From NCBI GenBank assembly GCA_028583415.1, contig CM053266.1, positions 32,483,758 through 32,547,757 of the forward strand: 64,000 bases of DNA. The letters are read 5' to 3'. Made by a program: the position numbers and the translations under genes. Positions 58,722 through 64,000 of the stretch are shown here, piece after piece (position 1 is the stretch's first letter; each line of letters opens with the position of its first letter). The notes under the pieces are model-generated. The model saw only the letters and a list, made by a program, of their open reading frames with translations. It had not been told where the DNA came from and did not search any database. The stretch comes from Protea cynaroides. Taxonomy: Eukaryota; Streptophyta; Magnoliopsida; Proteales; Proteaceae.

Positions 58722-59610
58722 ATGACTGATCACTCTGAAGTGGTTTCCCCTAATATGGAAACCTCTAAGATTGAATTCACCTCTATTGCTCTCAACCCAA
58801 TTAAGTCGGATGGAACCAACTACTTAATGTGGTCTAAGACAGCATAGATGGTAATATCTGCTAGAGGCCTTTTGGGATATATTAATGGTCAGAGGAAGGC
58901 ACCTGCACAGACAAATAAACTATATGACAAGTGGGCATCAGAAAACTCTATTGTGATGGCCTAGTTAATTGGCTCAATGGATCTTAAAATTGATTGAGGT
59001 TATGTCATGTTACCTGATGCTACAGAAATCTGGAAGGTTGCCAAGGAGACATTTCTAGGTAGGAAATTATGTACTGATTTATGACCTTCATGTGAAGATT
59101 GGTGCTACAAAGCAAAGGGACGTTACTGTCTCCCAATACTACTCTGAGCTTCGTAGCTTGTGACAAGAACTTGATTATTATGATACCTTCACTGCTGAGT
59201 GTGTTGCTGATGCATCCGCAATGAAGCTTGCAAAGGATAAATTAAGGGTATACAATTTTTTAGCAAGATTACATGTGGAATTTGATTAGATAAGAGCCCA
59301 TGTTCTTAGTAGAGAGCCACTTCCATCTCTAGAACAAGCATATGCATTAGTCCAGTCTGAAGATATGATGCGTCGTATTTCTATGATGCCTCCACTCCCT
59401 GCAGAGATCAGCCCTCCAAACCACTCAGCCAATTGTCTCTACAAGTAGTAAACCAATCAAGTGTGACTATTGTGGGAAGGAATGCCATACGAAGGAAACT
59501 TGTTGGAAATTGCATGGCAAACTAGCAGATTTTGAGACAAAGAGACGTGAAAGATGACCTCAGCGATTAAAGACATTTAAATCTCCACAGGCAAATCAAA
59601 TAGAGACTTG
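58722..59610 (+). pseudogene. Copia gag, broken
   Basis: Starts at ATG 58722. Reads LNPIKSDGTNYLMWSKTA then a stop, followed by further copia gag (UBN2-like) sequence and frame changes. A complete CX2CX4HX4C zinc knuckle (CDYCGKECHTKETC) lies at 59462-59503. At least four in-frame stops before it. Confidence 0.8.
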
Positions 59611-60190
59611 CATACGTACTGCCCCCCAAAAAAAATGCTGTCCATAGAGGAACTACAGGCTCTTAGACACCTTCTTCATCCATCTGCTACAGCTAAATTG
59701 CCATCTGTCACACCAGGTTCTTATTTCGTCCAGTTAGGTATTTCTCATGATGGTCACTGTGCTTCCTCTGTTCCTAGCCCATGGGTTATGGACATTAGGG
59801 CCATTGATCACATGACCGGATCAGCCAGTTCCTTCCATTTGTATTCTCCCTCTTCTGGGAATGATACAGTCCAAGTAGCACATGGATCTCTCTCTACTAT
59901 CTCTGGAAAAGGGTCCATTCGCTGCTCTCCTAGTCTTACTTTGCAATCTGTTCTCCATGTCCCTAGTTTTTTAACAAATTTGTTATCTATTAGTAGACTT
60001 ACCAAATCTATGAATTGTAAAGTAACTTTCTTTCCTTATTCGTGTATAATTCAGAATCTAGTGAACGGGAAGACGATTGGACATGGTATATTGCATGGTG
60101 GTCTCTACTTGCTTGACGATGGTCCTTCAACAAACATCTTCATTGTCTTCCCCACAGCCTACACCTCAACAGCTCTCCACAGCCGTCAAC
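59611..60190 (+). pseudogene. Copia protease region, active site lost
   Basis: WVMD then IRAIDHMTG at about 59782-59817: the aspartic protease D-S/T-G triad reads D-I-R, so the enzyme would be inactive. Further LHVPSFLTNLLSISRLTK is the usual end of the protease domain. Otherwise open for 199 codons. Confidence 0.8.
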
Positions 60191-60193
60191 ACC

Positions 60194-61065
60194 TAGCAAT
60201 GGCATAAGCGTCTTGGTCACCCTTCTGCCGTAGTGTTATCCCAGTTGTTTCCCTATTTATTTAAGCATCGTAATCAAACCGAATTATTATGTGAACCCTG
60301 TATTTTGGCTAAGCAGGCTCGAATTACCTATTCCCCTTCTGATAATAAAAGTCGTGTTTCTTTTGATTTGGTGCACTCTGATATTTGGGGTCCTTCTCGG
60401 ACTCCCTCTATTTTGGGCCATCGATGGTTTCACATTTATTAATTGCTATTCAAGGACAACTAGGGTCTATATCATGCATAATAAAAGTGAGGTCTTTCAA
60501 TGCTTCCGCCAATTCCACAACATGATCAAGACGCAATTTCAAGCTCAAGTAAAAGTTCTTCGAAGTGACAATGGCAAGGAATATCTAGACAGCCTATTTC
60601 AGCATTATTTGTTTGAATAGGGGATCATTCATCAAACAAGTTGTCTTGCCACACCTGCACAAAATGGGGTGGCTAAGCGGAAAAATCGTCACCTTCTGGA
60701 GACGGCCAAAGCACCTATGTTTGATGGCCATGTTCCATCTCAGTTTTGGAGTGACGTTGTTCTCGCTGCTGCTTTTCTCATTAACAGGCTTCCATCTTGC
60801 ATCCTCAACAACAAAGCCCCTCTGGATCTTCTTCTTGGCTCTACTACTTTTGTACTTCCACCAAAGATTTTTGGTTTTGTCTGTTACGCTCGCAATCATT
60901 AATCTCCTGGCAAACTTGATCCAAGAGGGCTCCGGTGTATTTTCATTGGATATCTTGCGACACAGAAAAGTTATAAGTGCTATCATCCACCTACACGGAA
61001 GACCTATATCACAAGAGATGTTATTTTTCGTGAGCATATAATGTACTATCCGTCCCATCTTCAAG
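60194..61065 (+). pseudogene. Copia integrase, broken
   Basis: HHCC zinc-binding part (WHKRLGH, then CEPC at 60291-60302), core with HSDIWGPS and RSDNGKEYL, then NGVAKRKNRHLLE. The residue after A in this last word is K (AAG at 60675-60677) where family members carry the catalytic E. Frameshifts near 60440 and 60660 and a stop at 60618 also break it. Followed by RGLRCIFIGY and TYITRDVIF-type conserved C-terminal words. Confidence 0.82.
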
Positions 61066-61640
61066 GGGAGAAAGATAGTATTAAAGCTCCTATGTTTGAA
61101 GATGTGCCAAAGGAGGTTCCCATCAGAGTCCCACTTTCGGTTCCAGGGGGAGAACCCGTTTCGGTTCCCATTAGAGTCCCACTTTTGGTTCCAAGGGGGA
61201 ACCAGTTTCGGTTACAGAGGGAGACCCTATTTCAGTTGAGATAGATATACCTCCTGATGACCCTTCTTCAAATGCACCTATCCCTACTAGTCCTAGACCT
61301 TTGCAGGTTTACAGCCGTAGCCGTGCCCGAAGCAAGCAAGGAAGGACCACTACCATCAATGCAACGACACACGTCCCTTCGCCAATCTTGGATCCAGAGA
61401 CTGAGTTATTACTTGGTAAGGAAATTCCTTCCTCTGATTCTGATCTTCCTATTGCCCTTCGTAAAGGTAAAAGGTCTTGCACCACCCATCCAATTTCTAA
61501 CTTTGTGTCATATACATCTTTATCTCCTACCTTCCGTGCATTTGTGTCTTCGCTTTCCTCTGTCTTTATTCCATAGAAATGGCAAGATGCAATTACAGAT
61601 GAATGATGGAAAACTACAATGATGGAGGAAATGAGAGCAT
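61066..61640 (+). pseudogene. Integrase-RT linker with internal repeats
   Basis: Contains a roughly 50-bp unit with GGTTCCCATCAGAGTCCCAC repeated near 61117, 61156 and 61186, encoding PIRVPL-type repeats. Then PISNFVSYTSLSPTFRAFVS, the usual stretch before RT. Confidence 0.65.
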
Positions 61641-62096
61641 TAAAGAATAATGATACTTGGGATCTTGTCTTTATTCCACCAGGTAAGAGACCAGTAGGGT
61701 GCAAGTGGGTCTACACAGTCAAGCAGAACAGTGATGGCACAGTTGATCAATATAAGGTAAGGTTGGTTGCCCGTGGATTTACCTAGACATATGGGATAGA
61801 TTATCAAGAAACATTTACCCCAAGATGACCACAGTCAGGATTCTTTTGGCATGTGTTGTACATCACAATTGGGATCTACAACAGCTCGACGTGAAGAATG
61901 CATTTCTTCACGGGGAGCTCAAAGAGGAAGTTTATATGGATTGCCCACCTGGTTTTACAGATGCAAGCATTAAAGGGAAGGTAAGCAAGTTGAAACATTC
62001 CCTATATGATCTCAAGCAGTCTCCTAGAGCATGGTTTAGACGGTTTCACAAAACAATGATAGCATTTAGATATGTTCAGAGTAATGCTAATCATAC
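61641..62096 (+). pseudogene. Copia reverse transcriptase, N-terminal part
   Basis: CKWVYTVKQNSDGTVDQYK, VRLVARGFT then a stop, YGIDYQETF, then QLDVKNAFLHGELKEEVYMD and SLYDLKQSPRAWF. Stops where the YVDD region should follow. Confidence 0.85.
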
Positions 62097-62529
62097 TGTG
62101 ACGACAAAGATGGATGGATATTAGGGAGTCGCCACCAAGATTAAGGTCTAGGACCCCAAAAATGTGTAATGTCACCCCAAGGTAAGACTTCAATTGACTC
62201 GTGACCCTTAGATCAGCTTTTTGGTCCATCAGAAATTGGGTAAGCGTCAGGTTACGATTATGAGAAGGGGTTAGGCACCCAAACCGCCCGATCGAGATCA
62301 GTCTCCTATACATTTCCTATGCTAGACTCTATTTATTAAACCGAACCAAACCACGTGGTTTGATATCATTGAACCGAATCTGGATCTACCAGATTGCCTA
62401 CGTATCTCGGACTTCTTCCAAAAATCAGGTTCACCATCGTAGTTCAGGTGTGATTAAAGTTTATAACTGTGATTTATGCTTGTGCATGATTAAATTCATT
62501 GTTCAAGTTGAAGTTTATGCTTGAAAGGA

Positions 62530-62790
62530 TGAGAAACCCTATGGGTTAGGATCTGGATAGTCCATGCGGACTGATAGATAGTTCTAGTGGATCTAAGAAT
62601 GAATAATCCAAGCGGGTTGAACTAGGTATTCCTAATAGGTGAGTGGATAGTCCAAGTGGACTATGGATCCGAATTTAGATTGAATGAAATCTGGATAACC
62701 CTTTCTGGGTCTGAATGTGGATAACCCTTTCTGGGTCGAAATGTGGATGGATATCCTAGTGGATTTATGGATAGTCCGAGAGGACTAAGG
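62530..62790. repeat. Array of small palindromes with co-varying arms
   Basis: Units such as AACCCTATGGGTT, AGTCCATGCGGACT, AATCCAAGCGGGTT, AGTCCAAGTGGACT, ACCCTTTCTGGGT (twice), ATCCTAGTGGAT and AGTCCGAGAGGACT, spaced about 25-35 bp, most preceded by GGATA or GATA. Confidence 0.75.
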
Positions 62791-62869
62791 TGTGGATCCG
62801 AATTTGGAATTCTCCCAAATGGCCTACGTATCCTAGGGTTTACCTTAAGAATCAGAATCCGCATAGTTC

Positions 62870-62980
62870 AGAATGTGGAGGAATAACCTGTTCTAAGTTA
62901 AGGATTTGGAACTTGTTCTAGGCTGAGAATTTAAAACTTATTCTGGGTCTAAGGAGCAACCTGTTCTAAGTTGAAGTATA
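62870..62980. repeat. CTTGTTCTAGG-type tandem repeat
   Basis: Four degenerate copies of about 28 bp: AACCTGTTCTAAGTTAAGG, AACTTGTTCTAGGCTGAG, AACTTATTCTGGGTCTAAGG and AACCTGTTCTAAGTTGAAG. Confidence 0.8.
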
Positions 62981-63194
62981 CTGTGGGGCAGGGATCGTCT
63001 TGAACTACCCTTTAACCCTAAGCTCTAATTTTGGAAGGTTTGACAAGGCATTCTCTTTCTTTGTTAAGACTTTTATTATTTTCCATTATACTCTTCCCAA
63101 GAATGTGGGTGCCTAAATGCACGTCCCCACGCCTAGATTGTCTTCTACAAGTGTGCATATATGGCAGTTCAACTAAGGTGTTGCAAAAAATAAA

Positions 63195-63580
63195 GTTATT
63201 GCCAAAAATAGAATATTCTATCTAAGCATGGCCTGTATAATGTTTATGGTAACTAACACAATATATAGCAAGATTATGAAAATCTCCCTAACATGGCATA
63301 TGATACCATAAAAATCTATTTAAACATGGTAAAACTTACAATGCTATATTCTAAGCATGACAAGTCTAAACATAGCATATCTAAATATGACAATTATCAA
63401 GATATTACTAAATATGGCAAAAAAATCTATTTATTCTACCAAATACAGCAACACATGGATATGGCAAACATGGTATGTGAGCAATCCAAACAAAGCATGT
63501 GAGCACTCTAAATGTGGCAATTTATCCATTTTGTGACATGTGGATACTCTAAATGCAGCAAATGTGCAATCAAACATGGT
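63195..63580. repeat. CTAAACATGGCAA-type degenerate repeat
   Basis: About a dozen variants of CTAAACATGGCAWA spaced 20-35 bp (CTAAGCATGGC, CTAACATGGCA, TAAACATGGTAA, CTAAATATGGCAA, CTAAATGTGGCAA, CTAAATGCAGCAA and others). Confidence 0.75.
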
Positions 63581-64000
63581 AGAATTCACCAAATCACCCA
63601 AGCAACCAATTGCATATTAATTACAGTGAATGAGACATCAATGAAACCTTTCTGAAAACCCAAAAATATCAAAACATATGCTCAAAAAGTTCTTTGAAAA
63701 TACTGCAACTTTTTATGAAGACATTCGAAATAAACAAAGACTCAAAAATGGTCAAAATTGCCACACAAAGTGTCAAGTATTGCACAAACTAGGAACTGAT
63801 TTCAAATTCTGTCATATTATACCAAAATGGCCATAAGTAGGTCCTCTGTAACTCAAATTAAACCTTATTTTTTTTCACAAAAAGTTGGCTTGACACGCTA
63901 CATTTCATTTAAAGGGATCGAGTCCCAACATAGAGCACATATGGGTCAAAAATATTGCACAATTTAGTGCACATGCATGGTGACAGATTCTATCACCCTG

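Larger units (their letters stand above)
57776..62096 (+). mobile_element. Ty1/copia retrotransposon, dead and 3'-truncated
   Basis: Order is LTR, primer site, gag, protease, integrase, part of reverse transcriptase. Many stops and frameshifts. Reverse transcriptase stops short of its active site and the sequence switches to another repeat near 62097; RNase H and a 3' LTR are not found in the window. It sits upstream of RAD51B exon a in the opposite orientation, presumably within an intron of that gene. Confidence 0.88.
62097..64000. mobile_element. Second repeat truncating the copia, probably gypsy LTR-like
   Basis: Begins TGTGACGAC and soon reads TTAGGGAGTCGCCACC, GGTTAGGCACCCAAACCGCC and GCCTACGTATCTCGGAC, words I associate with LTR regions of plant gypsy elements. 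No coding capacity. Runs off the right edge. Contains the three arrays listed separately. Confidence 0.45.

Overview
This is nuclear DNA of a flowering plant. The best evidence is one split gene with GT-AG introns, a plant RAD51B orthologue on the minus strand, surrounded by Ty1/copia and Ty3/gypsy LTR retrotransposons, LINEs, SINE-like copies and many TIR elements. The AT-rich background, very long introns and dense old repeats fit a repeat-rich angiosperm; the lineage cannot be fixed from this window. No operons, CRISPR arrays, complete tRNA or rRNA genes were found.

Layout. 0-4.3 kb: microsatellites with duplicated flanks, a coiled-coil pseudogene split by a palindromic MITE, and a gypsy-type solo LTR. 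4.5-17.8 kb and 24.3-28.8 kb are two diverged copies of one segment, in tandem. Copy A gained a GGT-rich TIR element and a Mutator-like TIR element (7999-15951) that itself swallowed a copia element (8765-15146). Copy B keeps an empty site for the Mutator-like insertion and gained an RTE-type LINE fragment. Between the copies lies a second GGT-rich TIR element (19382-21035) and two SINE-like copies.

30.2-56.2 kb holds nine 3'-terminal exons of RAD51B (262 codons plus stop), from just after the Walker A region to the stop. The 5' exons, which should encode the N-terminus and Walker A, lie beyond the right edge. Its introns (86 bp to 9.9 kb) hold a 5'-truncated LINE with an open RNase H-like domain, three loci of one TRIM-like family, hAT-type elements and a decayed hAT transposase, and several solo LTRs with clean 5-bp target duplications.

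56.2-64 kb lies upstream of the exons seen: a 208-bp solo LTR, an antisense gag fragment, and a dead copia element (gag, protease, integrase, partial reverse transcriptase) cut off at about 62097 by another repeat. That last repeat contains three arrays of short degenerate repeats; one is a series of small palindromes whose arms vary together.

The only gene I would call functional is RAD51B, a homologous-recombination paralogue. Everything else is mobile or repetitive DNA, and its interest lies in the order of insertions, which can be read from target-site duplications and from the paralogous empty site.
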